Part shown: one piece after another, positions 1 to 9,100 of the stretch | Layout of the letters: the number at the start of each line of letters is the position of its first letter | How positions within the stretch are numbered: position 1 is the first letter of the stretch | Source of the DNA: Chloroflexota bacterium | GTDB taxonomy: Bacteria > Chloroflexota > Dehalococcoidia > SM23-28-2 > RBG-16-64-32 | NCBI GenBank assembly: GCA_005882715.1 | Contig: VBEI01000005.1 | Span: 1 to 40,506 of the forward strand | Direction: 5' to 3' | DNA: 40,506 nt | Program-made: the position numbers and the translations under genes | The notes under the pieces: generated by a model | What the model saw: only the letters and a program-made list of their open reading frames with translations | Told to the model about the DNA's origin: nothing | Databases searched by the model: none

Positions 1-1335
1 CTGCTGGACCAGGCTAAGGAGTCCGCGGAGACGGCTAAGTACGTTGGGCAGGCGAACAGCGTGATCAAGCAGAGGCGGCGGGCTTTGACAGCCGCAGTCG
101 AAGAAGCCGCGAATGCGCTGGGTAGCGTGGACGCCCGTTACCGCTCGCTGGGGGCTCAGCGAGAGGCTGCAGAGGCGGCGCTGGCCCGGCTTGAGGCGCA
201 AGTTTCGGCGAAGGCGGTGCAACTGCGCGGCCTGGAGATGGAGCTGACCACACTAACATCCAGCGTGGAGGCGGACGAGAAGGGCCTGCGCGAGGCGAGG
301 CAGCGGATGGAAAGCTTCGTGCAGTTCGTTCAACCCGGTGAGGAAGGCTCGCATCACCTTGAGGCAAGACAGCGCGACCTGCACTCTCAGGTGATGAGCT
401 CGCAGAACCGGCTGTTCGAGAGCGAGCGCCAGGCGCTGGAGGCGGAGGCGGAGGTGCGCCGCTGGGAGACGGAAGTGGACACCATGCGAGTGCGGATCGA
501 GGAGGACGGGCTGACATTGAGCGCGGACGGAAACATCCTTTTGGAGGACGCCAAAGAGGTAGCGGTGCCGTTCTGGCTGGCCGCCGGTCAGGAGCCGGAG
601 GAAGGCGAAGGTCCGTCCTGGGAAGGACGGCCGATGTCCGGGGGCGCACACATCGACCAGGAAGGGCTGCGCGGCCAGATCGAGAGGCTGCGAGCGCAGA
701 TCCGCAACCTCGGGCCGGTAAACGTCGAGGCCCGGGAGGATTACGAATCGCTAAGCGAGCGGCACAGCTTCCTCGCGGGGCAGTTGGAAGACCTCGCCGC
801 CGCCGAGAAGTCGTTGCACCGTGCGATTGAGGAGCTTACCACGCTGATGCGCAAGCGGTTCGAGACGACGTTCGAGAAGGTGGCGCGCGGGTTCGAGCAG
901 TATTTTAAGGCGTTCTTCGGGGGCGGGCAGGCGGAGCTAAGCCTAACAGACCCAAAAGACCCGTCGAACTCGGGGGTGGAGGTTGAGGCGCGCCCGCCGG
1001 GGAAACGAACGAAGACGCTCGCGCAGCTTTCCGGCGGGGAGAAGGCGCTCACCTCGGTGTCACTGCTGTTCGCGCTGCTCCAGGCAAACCCTTCGCCATT
1101 TTGCGTGCTGGACGAAGTAGACGCGATGCTGGACGAAGCGAACGTCGGCCGCTTCGCGTCTGCGCTGCATGAACTGGCGCAGCGGACGCAGTTCATCGTG
1201 ATCACACACAATCGCCGCACGATCGAGGTGGCCGATAGCATCTACGGAGTCTCGATGGCACCCGACGGCGCTTCGCGGGTGCTTTCGATGCGACTGGCGG
1301 ACCTGCCGGCGGGCCAGACCGTGGCGGCCAACTGA
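1..1335 (+). CDS. smc: Chromosome segregation ATPase SMC, C-terminal part (5' truncated by window edge)
   Basis: The frame is open from base 1, so the gene starts upstream; 444 residues remain of a protein usually near 1,180. The visible part is the second coiled-coil arm (long Glu/Arg/Ala-rich heptads, about residues 1-290) followed by the C-terminal half of the ABC ATPase head. Head motifs are clear: ABC signature LSGGEK at residues 343-348, Walker B with FCVLDEVDAM at 367-375 and the H-loop ITHNRR at 401-406. SMC dimers with ScpA/ScpB entrap and organise chromosomal DNA. The hinge and N-terminal Walker A lie outside the window. A stretch at about 165-215 (acidic, Gly/Pro-rich) interrupts the coiled coil and looks like a lineage-specific insertion. 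smc next to ftsY is common in bacteria; here three small genes sit between them. Confidence 0.95.
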   Translation: MLDQAKESAETAKYVGQANSVIKQRRRALTAAVEEAANALGSVDARYRSLGAQREAAEAALARLEAQVSAKAVQLRGLEMELTTLTSSVEADEKGLREARQRMESFVQFVQPGEEGSHHLEARQRDLHSQVMSSQNRLFESERQALEAEAEVRRWETEVDTMRVRIEEDGLTLSADGNILLEDAKEVAVPFWLAAGQEPEEGEGPSWEGRPMSGGAHIDQEGLRGQIERLRAQIRNLGPVNVEAREDYESLSERHSFLAGQLEDLAAAEKSLHRAIEELTTLMRKRFETTFEKVARGFEQYFKAFFGGGQAELSLTDPKDPSNSGVEVEARPPGKRTKTLAQLSGGEKALTSVSLLFALLQANPSPFCVLDEVDAMLDEANVGRFASALHELAQRTQFIVITHNRRTIEVADSIYGVSMAPDGASRVLSMRLADLPAGQTVAAN

Positions 1336-1352
1336 ACATGCTCGCTTTTCGG

Positions 1353-1358
1353 TAGAAT
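1353..1358 (+). promoter_or_regulatory. Candidate -10 element (TAGAAT) for the PAS/MBL/receiver genes
   Basis: TAGAAT lies 18 bases after the smc stop and 47 bases before the ATG at 1406. No good -35 is visible at 16-18 bases spacing. It would allow the three-gene cassette to be transcribed independently of smc. Confidence 0.35.
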
Positions 1359-1405
1359 AGCGGTCGGACGCTCGTTGCCGCCGTCCGCTCCGGCGAGGCG
1401 AACTG

Positions 1406-1810
1406 ATGCCCCAGCAACCGATTGAACTAATCCTCACCCGTCAGTGGGCGAGCTATTTGGCTGTGCCCGTCTGGGTTATGGGCGAAAACGGACATTTGTC
1501 GTACTACAACGAGCCGGCGGAAGCGGTCCTCGGCCGGCGCTTCGATGAGGCCGGGGAGATGCCCGCCGAGGAGCTGGCGACGATCTTTCAAACGACCCGT
1601 GAGGACGGTTCTCGGCTAAATTCCGAGTCGCTTCCGATAAACATCGCACTCTTGGAACGGCGGCCGGCCCACTTGCGTCATCGCTTCCGGGGGCTAGACG
1701 GACAGTGGCGGCTTGTGGACGTGAGTGCTTTTCCGATCGAGGGTCAGGGTGGACGGCATCTCGGCGCAGTTGCAATCTTCTGGGAAGTGGAGCCGGGCAC
1801 GGAGGGCTGA
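1406..1810 (+). CDS. Small stand-alone PAS-domain protein
   Basis: 134 residues that consist almost wholly of one PAS fold. The segment around residues 18-45 (PVWVMGENGHLSYYNEPAE) is the typical PAS N-cap and first strands. The segment DGQWRLVDVSAFPI and the closing GAVAIFWEVEPG are the usual last strands of the PAS core. There is no kinase, GGDEF or HTH output domain, no transmembrane segment and no signal peptide, so it is probably a cytosolic sensor or protein-interaction module acting in trans. The ATG at 1406 follows a purine-rich GGCGAGG stretch. It is followed 18 bases later by an MBL-fold hydrolase, and then by a receiver-like protein, which makes a small signalling cassette between smc and ftsY. 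The ligand cannot be predicted. Confidence 0.75.
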   Translation: MPQQPIELILTRQWASYLAVPVWVMGENGHLSYYNEPAEAVLGRRFDEAGEMPAEELATIFQTTREDGSRLNSESLPINIALLERRPAHLRHRFRGLDGQWRLVDVSAFPIEGQGGRHLGAVAIFWEVEPGTEG

Positions 1811-1828
1811 AGGGCAGGCATCGCAAGG

Positions 1829-2665
1829 ATGGACGTGACTCTGTGGGGCACAAGGGGCTCGCTGGCTTCGCCGGGACCTCAAACGGCGGGCTATGGGGGA
1901 AACACATCCTGCGTGGAAGTGAGGGGCGCAGATGGCCAGTTGCTCATACTTGATGCCGGGACAGGCATCCGACCGTTGAGCGCAACGCTGGGCGCCGAGT
2001 TGCGGCGCGTGGACATTCTGTTGACGCACCTGCATATGGACCATATACAGGGCCTCGGCTTCTTCGCCGGGCTCTACAAGCCGGACCTGGAGGTGCACGT
2101 CTGGGGCCCGCCGTCCACGACGCTGCACCTGCGCGACCGGCTCGCCCGCTACCTTTCGCCGCCTTTGTTCCCTGTGCAGATGCGTGACCTTCCGAGCCGG
2201 TTGATGTTACACGACGTCCCGCTAAGCGATTTTGAAATCGAGGCGATGGGTATCAAGGCAAGCTTGGTTTGCCATCCAGGCCCCACTGTTGGCTATAGGA
2301 TCAGTGAGAACGGGAAGGCGGTGGTTTACCTTCCCGATCACGAGCCGGCGCTCGGTGCGCGCCGTTTTCCGGGCGATGCGAACTGGACCTCGGGCTTTGA
2401 GCTCGCGGAAGAGGCAGACCTACTAATCCATGATGCGCAGTACACTCCCGAGGAGTATGCCGAGCATATCGGTTGGGGACATAGCTCACTGCCACAAGCC
2501 CTGGCGTTCGCGGCTAAAGCGGCAGCGCAAGAGGTCGTGACATTTCATCACGACCCCCAGCACAACGATGCGATGCTAGATAGGATGGTCGAACAGGCGA
2601 GAAGGGCCGTTAAGTTGCCGTTCACGCTCGTGGGCGGGACAGAGGGCGCGACGTTCGCGCTTTAG
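1829..2665 (+). CDS. MBL-fold metallo-hydrolase (RNase Z/phosphodiesterase-like)
   Basis: 278-residue metallo-beta-lactamase-fold protein, cytosolic. Metal-binding motifs are visible in order: HLHMDH at residues 67-72 (HxHxDH), His149 in CHPGP, Asp170/His171 in YLPDHE, Asp202 in LIHDAQY, His218 in GWGHSS and FHHD at 239-242. The N-terminus WGTRGSxxxPG and the LDAGTGIR strand are typical of the RNase Z / cyclic phosphodiesterase-like branch, not of beta-lactamases. Members of this branch hydrolyse phosphodiester bonds, but the substrate here is unknown. It lies 18 bases after the PAS gene and 36 bases before the receiver-like gene, all on the same strand, so co-transcription is likely. A signalling-nucleotide phosphodiesterase role would fit the neighbours but is inference only. 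Confidence 0.85.
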   Translation: MDVTLWGTRGSLASPGPQTAGYGGNTSCVEVRGADGQLLILDAGTGIRPLSATLGAELRRVDILLTHLHMDHIQGLGFFAGLYKPDLEVHVWGPPSTTLHLRDRLARYLSPPLFPVQMRDLPSRLMLHDVPLSDFEIEAMGIKASLVCHPGPTVGYRISENGKAVVYLPDHEPALGARRFPGDANWTSGFELAEEADLLIHDAQYTPEEYAEHIGWGHSSLPQALAFAAKAAAQEVVTFHHDPQHNDAMLDRMVEQARRAVKLPFTLVGGTEGATFAL

Positions 2666-2701
2666 TCGCCCCGCGTTCACCGACCGGATGGAGTAAGGGT
2701 C

Positions 2702-3049
2702 ATGATCGTGGCGGTCGTCGATGATCTTATGGTCGGCGTGCGCATTGAAGAGGCGGCCAAGGCTATCGGAGCGAGGGCAGAGGCGGTCTCTTCGTACGAG
2801 GAGGCCAGGCAAAGCCTGCGCTCAGGGGTAGTGGAGAGTCTGGTCGTCGATCTGGCGATTTCCGGGCTTGATCTTGATAAGCTCGTCCGAGAGGCGCGCC
2901 AGGCGCGGGCCTGGCTAATCGCTTTCTATCCGCATGTAAATGTAGAGCTGCGACGTGCGGCCAAGCGAGCGGGGGTCGAGCGAATATATCCGCGCAGCCG
3001 GTTCTTACGCGATTTGCCGAATATTCTGCGAGAACGTTTAGATAAGTAG
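2702..3049 (+). CDS. Degenerate receiver-like (REC) domain protein
   Basis: 115 residues with the pattern of a CheY-like fold: IVAVVDD (acidic pair Asp7/Asp8), VVDLAI with Asp50 at the phospho-acceptor position, then strand WLIAFYP and strand VERIYPRS. The conserved Thr/Ser after strand 4 is replaced by Phe75/Tyr76, and the conserved Lys after strand 5 by Pro-Arg, so the normal phosphorylation switch is probably altered or absent. No output domain. The ATG at 2702 has a good Shine-Dalgarno (GGAG, 8 bases upstream). Third gene of the PAS-MBL-REC cassette and 44 bases upstream of ftsY. Family assignment is by pattern, so another Rossmann-like fold remains possible. Confidence 0.6.
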   Translation: MIVAVVDDLMVGVRIEEAAKAIGARAEAVSSYEEARQSLRSGVVESLVVDLAISGLDLDKLVREARQARAWLIAFYPHVNVELRRAAKRAGVERIYPRSRFLRDLPNILRERLDK

Positions 3050-3093
3050 CAGATGTTGCCCCGTGCAGGACGCTGCCAATATCATCGAGACTA

Positions 3094-4143
3094 ATGGTCA
3101 GGCTATTCAGGCGAAAGAAGGACGAAGAACCGATCGGCGCAGAGGAAGACGCCGCTGGGGTTACGGCCGTAACCGAGGGGCCAGTACCGCCGCCCGAGGC
3201 GACGGCGCCGGAAGACGAAGCCGCGCCCGTCGATCAGGCAGTCGAGCGTACGCGGCGAACGTGGTTCAGCCGCATAGGAGGGATGTTCCGTCGCGGCTTG
3301 AACGAGGAGTTATGGGAAGAGCTGGAAGAGACCCTTGTCGCAGCGGATACCGGGGTGACGACTACGATTAAGGTCATCGATGATCTGCGGGAGCGTGTCA
3401 AGCAAGAGTCGATTCGGGATCCGGAGCAGGCCCTTGGCGTTCTGAAGGAAGACCTAATCGCGACGCTGGAAGTGGACACCGGCCGGGGTCAGATATGGCA
3501 CTCAAATGGGCATCGGCAGACGTTGCCCAGGCCGGCGATTATCCTGGTGGTGGGAGTGAACGGGACGGGGAAGACGACGAGCATCGGCAAGCTGGCGCAC
3601 GCTTACAGATCCCAGGGGAAGAAGTTGGTATTAGCCGCGGCGGATACCTTCAGGGCGGCGGCGATCGAGCAGCTGAAGGAGTGGGGACAGCGGACGGGCG
3701 TCGACGTGGTGGCACATAAGCAGGGCGCGGACCCGGGCGCGGTCGTCTTCGACGCGCTGTCTGCGGCGGAAAGCCGGGGCGCGGACGTGTTAATCATCGA
3801 CACCGCGGGAAGGCTGCACACAAAGGCGCACCTGATGGAAGAGCTGATGAAGGTGAACCGCGTTATCCAGCGCAAGTACCCGGAGGCGCCCCACGAGGTA
3901 TTGCTAGTCCTTGACGCGACGACAGGCCAGAACGCGATGCACCAGGCGAAGTACTTCACCGAAGCGGTCGGCGTAACCGGCGTCGTACTGGCAAAGCTCG
4001 ACGGGACGGCGAAAGGCGGCGTCATCTTCTCGATATGCGACCAACTCAGGGTGCCGGTGCGCTTCGTGGGTACGGGCGAGCGGCCACAGGACCTGGCGCC
4101 GTTCGAGCCGCGCGAGTTCGTCGAGGCGTTGTTCGCCTCGTAA
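3094..4143 (+). CDS. ftsY: Signal recognition particle receptor FtsY
   Basis: 349-residue SRP GTPase that docks ribosome-SRP complexes at the membrane for co-translational insertion. An acidic N-terminal A domain (about 1-55) precedes the NG domain: N helices at 58-130, P-loop GVNGTGKT at 154-161, DTFRAAAIEQL at 184-194, DTAGR at 236-240 (G3), AKLDGTAKGG at 300-309 (G4) and the closing GTGE at 327-330. This motif set distinguishes the SRP GTPases, and the short acidic N-domain plus absence of a C-terminal M domain marks FtsY, not Ffh. It closes the smc-to-ftsY block. No T-rich terminator is visible immediately after the stop. Confidence 0.96.
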   Translation: MVRLFRRKKDEEPIGAEEDAAGVTAVTEGPVPPPEATAPEDEAAPVDQAVERTRRTWFSRIGGMFRRGLNEELWEELEETLVAADTGVTTTIKVIDDLRERVKQESIRDPEQALGVLKEDLIATLEVDTGRGQIWHSNGHRQTLPRPAIILVVGVNGTGKTTSIGKLAHAYRSQGKKLVLAAADTFRAAAIEQLKEWGQRTGVDVVAHKQGADPGAVVFDALSAAESRGADVLIIDTAGRLHTKAHLMEELMKVNRVIQRKYPEAPHEVLLVLDATTGQNAMHQAKYFTEAVGVTGVVLAKLDGTAKGGVIFSICDQLRVPVRFVGTGERPQDLAPFEPREFVEALFAS

Positions 4144-4359
4144 GCGGACATCCCGTCGTTTTTGTCCTCAAGGGCGCCCCCATCCAATGGCCTCGCCCGC
4201 GCTCGCCCGAAGTGGGGAGCTGGGGGCCATCCCCAGACCCCGGTCTGACAGCCATCGAATTGTTATTGGGAAGCACGCCTTTTAGGGCGCCTGGGTGTAC
4301 CCCCGCTCGTGAAGAACGCCTGGCCGGCCCACGTCCAAGCCCGATAGTCGAGCTTCCGC

Positions 4360-4365
4360 TAGACT
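4360..4365 (+). promoter_or_regulatory. Candidate -10 element (TAGACT) just before a GTG start, possibly leaderless
   Basis: TAGACT ends 6 bases before the GTG at 4372, the spacing expected if transcription starts at or next to the start codon. No convincing Shine-Dalgarno or -35 precedes that GTG. The rest of 4144-4371 holds GC-rich imperfect repeats (two GGGCGCC copies near 4169 and 4284) and no gene. Confidence 0.3.
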
Positions 4366-4371
4366 GACAGA

Positions 4372-6123
4372 GTGCAAGACGCGCCTGAGCGTGACATAAC
4401 GACTACACCCGCGGCGCCGGCCGTACACGCGGAAGGGCCCAACGCTCAGGTCAGAGCAGGGATTACCCTCAGCGTGGAAACGTTCATCTGGACAGGTCTT
4501 GTGCTGGCAGCGGGCGCGCTCCGGCTCCCACACCTGGGTAGGCCTCCGCTCACCGTGGACGAAGGGCTGCGTGCCTTCGATGCGACGCGGGTGGCCGGTG
4601 GGGATGTGCCCCAAACGTGGCGAGGCGATCTCTCGGAAGCGGCGACCTCGTACCTGTTCCGTATCTTTGGTGAGACGGACCTGCTTGTGCGGCTCCTACC
4701 GGCGCTTGCGGGTGTGGCGATGATCGGGCTCCTTTGGTTGGCAAGGCCGTATGCGGGGCGAGTTGGAACACTCCTAGCGGCGGGGCTACTAGCATTCTCG
4801 CCGATGTTGGTCATCTATTCGCGGTCAGGAACGGAGTTTAGCCTCGGGACATTGGTGGCCGGTCTGATCATGATTTCGCTGTTCGCCTACCTCCAGAACC
4901 CGAGGTCCGGGCTCGCCTTTCCGCTCATCTTTGGGCTGGCGCTGGCGCCGCTTACCGATGCGGTAGCGATGCTCGCCGCGCTGGCCGCACTCGTCTTCCT
5001 GGCGGTGGAGGCAGTGTTCTCCTCAAACAGCGACGTCAGGCACGCCTGGCAGACGTTCAGGCGGAGTCCGCTGCAGTGGGTGACGGCGCTTCTGATCGTC
5101 GCGGCGGCCCTTCAGTTCGGGATTACGCGTTTTGGTACTTCGCTGGAGGGGCTGGACTTGCCCGGGCTGAGGCTTTTCTGGGAGATGTTCGACATGCCGC
5201 GGGACTCGCGGCCGCCGGAGTACCATTTCGCGCTGTTGTTAGCCTACGATTGGCCGCTTCTGCTCGGGGGAACGGCCGGGTTTGTGTTCGTTGCGGTAAA
5301 GTTCTTGCGACAACCGAGGAAAACCACGGCGTTCGAGCGATTTCTGCTGCTCTGGACACTGGCGGCGGCATTCGCGCTGGCGCTTACGACGAGGCGAGAG
5401 GCTGGGCAGCTGCTGATGCTGCTGCTGCCGCTAGGGCTGCTGGCCGGGAGGCTAGCGGAGGAAATCGCGGCGCGGGCCGATTGGGCGGCCACATGCCGCT
5501 GGTGGCCGGCGGGCGCGGCGGTCGCCGCGGCTGCGGCCGCTGCTGCTGTACTCATGACGAAGTGGTCGTCCGGTAACGCGGATACAACAGAGCGGCTGAC
5601 CTTCCTTGCAGCCGTGGTCATCGGCGTGGCGCTAGTCGCTCTCGTCGCTATGAGGGCGCGGGCTGGGGCGATGCCGGCCGTGGCCGTGGTGGTTGCGCTC
5701 GCGGCGACCGTATTTGTCGCCCACTCGTCTCTCGCGGTCGCGTTCTCGGGTGGGACGGAGTTCGCGGTGGACCTTCGGCTCGCGCCTCGCGCAGATCAGC
5801 TGCGTGAGACGGTCGACAAGCTGGCGCGCGAACGGGGCGGAACGATTGTTGTCGACTCAGATCTGAGCGACGAACTCGGGTGGACGTTACGGGACTCGCC
5901 GGTGGTCTTCGGCGGACCGACCAATCGCGCTTCGGCGGTGGTCTCGAGGCCCAATGCAAACCCGGCGGGGTTCGTTGCGAGGGAGGAGGTCTGGCGAGTA
6001 GCCGAGGGTTGGTACCCGGACGAGGTGCTGGCGCCGCGCCGAATGTGGCGCTGGGTGTTGTACCGGGAGCCGTACTCGGACGTGAACGCCTTGGACGTGC
6101 GTATATTCGTCAGGACGATCTAG
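4372..6123 (+). CDS. GT-C-type membrane glycosyltransferase-like protein
   Basis: 583-residue integral membrane protein with about 11-12 hydrophobic segments between residues 35 and 460 and a soluble C-terminal tail of about 120 residues. The first loop carries the acidic pair in LTVDEGLRAFDA (Asp63-Glu64), followed by TSYLFRIFGETDLLVRLLPAL. That is the arrangement of GT-C enzymes (PMT/ArnT/Agl23-like) that take sugars from polyprenyl phosphates. It sits directly before a larger protein with the same opening architecture, suggesting a working pair or an old duplication. The GTG start at 4372 is chosen because the next methionines lie inside the membrane region. Substrate and direction of transfer are unknown; 'glycosyltransferase' rests on fold-level resemblance. 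Confidence 0.7.
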   Translation: MQDAPERDITTTPAAPAVHAEGPNAQVRAGITLSVETFIWTGLVLAAGALRLPHLGRPPLTVDEGLRAFDATRVAGGDVPQTWRGDLSEAATSYLFRIFGETDLLVRLLPALAGVAMIGLLWLARPYAGRVGTLLAAGLLAFSPMLVIYSRSGTEFSLGTLVAGLIMISLFAYLQNPRSGLAFPLIFGLALAPLTDAVAMLAALAALVFLAVEAVFSSNSDVRHAWQTFRRSPLQWVTALLIVAAALQFGITRFGTSLEGLDLPGLRLFWEMFDMPRDSRPPEYHFALLLAYDWPLLLGGTAGFVFVAVKFLRQPRKTTAFERFLLLWTLAAAFALALTTRREAGQLLMLLLPLGLLAGRLAEEIAARADWAATCRWWPAGAAVAAAAAAAAVLMTKWSSGNADTTERLTFLAAVVIGVALVALVAMRARAGAMPAVAVVVALAATVFVAHSSLAVAFSGGTEFAVDLRLAPRADQLRETVDKLARERGGTIVVDSDLSDELGWTLRDSPVVFGGPTNRASAVVSRPNANPAGFVAREEVWRVAEGWYPDEVLAPRRMWRWVLYREPYSDVNALDVRIFVRTI

Positions 6124-6191
6124 AGGCAAACGCGCCGAGCGGACAAGCCAAGGGCAAGAGGTAATGAACTTTGGAGCGACGGGGCTGAAGA

Positions 6192-9100
6192 ATGAGTGAA
6201 CTCGTGCGACCGCTGCCGTTAGGAACGACCGCCGCAAGAACGCGCGACACATTCAGCACGCTAACCTTGCGACTCCCGTTGACCTGGGAGGCGGCGGCTT
6301 ACGGCGTGCTGATCGCGTGCGCTTTCGGGTTCCGGTTGTGGGACCTTGGGTCAAGGGCGATGCACCATGACGAGAGCCTTCACTCGTACTACGCCTACCA
6401 GATTCTTCAGGGGCACGGCTACGAGCACAGCCCCGTGCTGCACGGGCCGTTCCAGTTTTTCGGGACGGCATTGACGTTCTTCTTGACCGGCGGCGCGTCG
6501 GATACCTCGGCACGCATCCTGCCGGCGCTATTCGGCGGCGTCCTCGTGCTGCTGCCTCTGCTGTTCCGAAGCCGGCTCGGCCGACTAGGAGCGCTAGTGA
6601 CGGCTACGTTGATCGCCTTCTCGCCGACACTGATGTATTACAGCCGCTTCGCACGCGAGGACATCTACGCGGCCGTCTTCACGCTGGGGATCGTCATCTG
6701 CGTCTGGCGCTACATCGATGAGGAGAAGCCGCATTACCTCTACATCTCGGCCGCGCTGCTGGCGCTGAGCTTTGCCACCAAGGAGACGACGTTCGTCTTC
6801 ACGGCCATAATGCTGATTTTCCTCGACCTGTGGGCGGCATTGGAATTCGCCGGTCAGGCACGCGGGAGAGGATCGAGGATGGCGCGCGGGTCAGCCTTCC
6901 TGGGATACGCGCCGTTCGCTTGGGCGATCGCGGCGCTGTGGCCGTTCATCGGAGGAATCCGCAAACGGCTGGGGCTCCAGGAGCGGCATCCAGCCGTGGA
7001 TGTCCTGGTGATCATGGGCACGCTGGCGGGGCCGCAGTTCGCGGCCGCTGTGAAGGTCCCGCTGGAAGGTGCCGGAATGGAGATTAGTCCGGGGGCCGAC
7101 GAGCGTGCGCTGGCGATCCCGGTCGTGCTCGCGCTTGTAGCCGCGAGCGTGCTCGTGGGGCTGGCTTGGGACCGGCGAGTGTGGTTGACGGCGGCCCTCT
7201 GTTTTTGGGCGCCGTATGCCCTGCTCTTCACGGCGTTTCTTACCGACATCGACGGATTCGGCGGCGGCATCTGGCAATCTCTCGACTACTGGATCGGCCA
7301 GCACGGGGCGCAGCGCGGCGACCAGCCGGAGTTTTATTACTTGATGTTCTGGCCGGCGTATGAGTACCTGGCGCTTGCGCTCGCGGGACCGGCTCTCCTG
7401 TATTACTCGCTGCGCGGCGGGCCAGGCTCCTGGCTTCTGACGGTAATCACGGTGGTTGCTTTATTGTCTGCGTTCGGAGCGGACAGCTTCGCCGACGACA
7501 CGGCGGTTGAGGTCGCCCAATGCCTTGCGCTGGCTCTGGCGGCGGTGACGCTGTTTCTCGCGGTGAAAGGCGACATTTTCGAGCGCTTTCTAGTGTTCTG
7601 GACCGTAACGAGTCTCGTCGCCTACTCGCTCGTGGGAGAGAAGATGCCCTGGCTGACGGTCCACACGACTCTTCCGCTCGTAATCCTGGCGGGCTATAGC
7701 GCCGGGCGCTTCTTCTCGTGGCTGGTGGCGAGACGGAAAGCAGACGGAGGCGCGCAACGAAGCCGCTTCAGGCCCGGGCGGGCAGTGGCGATCGCGGTGG
7801 CAGCGCCAATCGCCGTCCTCGGGGTACTAAGCATGCGCACCGCCATCCTGGCGACCTACGACCACGGGGACGTGCCGCGCGAGTTCTTGTTCTATACGCA
7901 GACATCGCCTGACGTGCCAGACGTTGTGGAGCGCGTCGACCGCATCGCCGAATCCTCGGGAAGAGGGAAGGGCCTGCGCATTCAGGTCGATCGGACGGAC
8001 CCTTGGCCGTGGGCCTGGTACTTCCGTGACTACGACGTGAGTTTCGATGAGATGGGGGCGGAGTTCCGGCCGGAAGCGGATTCAGTACTGCTTCTTTCAG
8101 CTCCGAACGAGACGTACTCCAGCGCATACATCGACAGCTATCAGCCGTCGCAGCCGTACACACTACGCTGGTGGTTCCCGGAGGACTACCGAGGCATCGG
8201 CGAGAAGAAAGACCTGGCGGAAGGCATCGCTGATTTCGCGTCGAGCCTCAAGGCCGGCCATACTTGGGAGCGCTGGTGGGGCTTCTGGTTTCACCGCGAT
8301 ATCTTGCCGCAAGGTGGAGTGGAGGGCCGGCTGTTTGTGCCGTTGGAGTTCGAGGCGGTCGATCCCGGACCGTCATCATCCACGCCTGTGGGCCGAGGCG
8401 AAACCGCGACACGGCCGGCGGCGGACCTGGAGGGACGCTACATCATCGGGCGGCTCGGTGCGGAGCCGGGGCAGATGGACCTGCCGCTGGGGGTGGCGCT
8501 CGACGCTGGCGGCAATATCTACGTCGTCGATAGCGGCAACTCTCGGATCCAGAAATTCGATCCCCGCGGGAGGCCTTTAGCGGCAGTGGGCTCGGCGGGC
8601 TCGGCGCCCGGCCAGTTCAACCAGCCTTCCGATATCGCGGTCGACGCCGCCGGGAACGTTTATGTAGCCGACACATGGAACCACCGGATCCAAAAATTCG
8701 GCGCGGACCTGACACCTATCTTGGTTTGGGGGCAGGCGACAGGCGATCTAATCAACCCCGCGCCGGACAAGTTCTGGGGCCCGCGGGGGATCGCGATTGA
8801 CCACCAGGGCGACATCCTAGTAGCCGATACGGGCACCAACCGCATCCGCAGGTACACTCCAGACGGGACGCACCTTGGCGACTTCGGGCGGCGCGGCAAG
8901 GAGGCGGGGGAGTTCGATGAGCCGACGGGAATCGCGGTTGGCCCGGACGGGTCGATCTACGTGGCGGAAGGAGGCAACGCGCGCATTCAGAAGTTCGACG
9001 CCTCGGGGAAGTTCATTGCAGCGTGGCCGATCGAGGACTGGGGCGAGCGGAGCCTGCGCAACAAGCCGCGCATCGAGGCCCTGCCTGACGGCCGCCTGAT

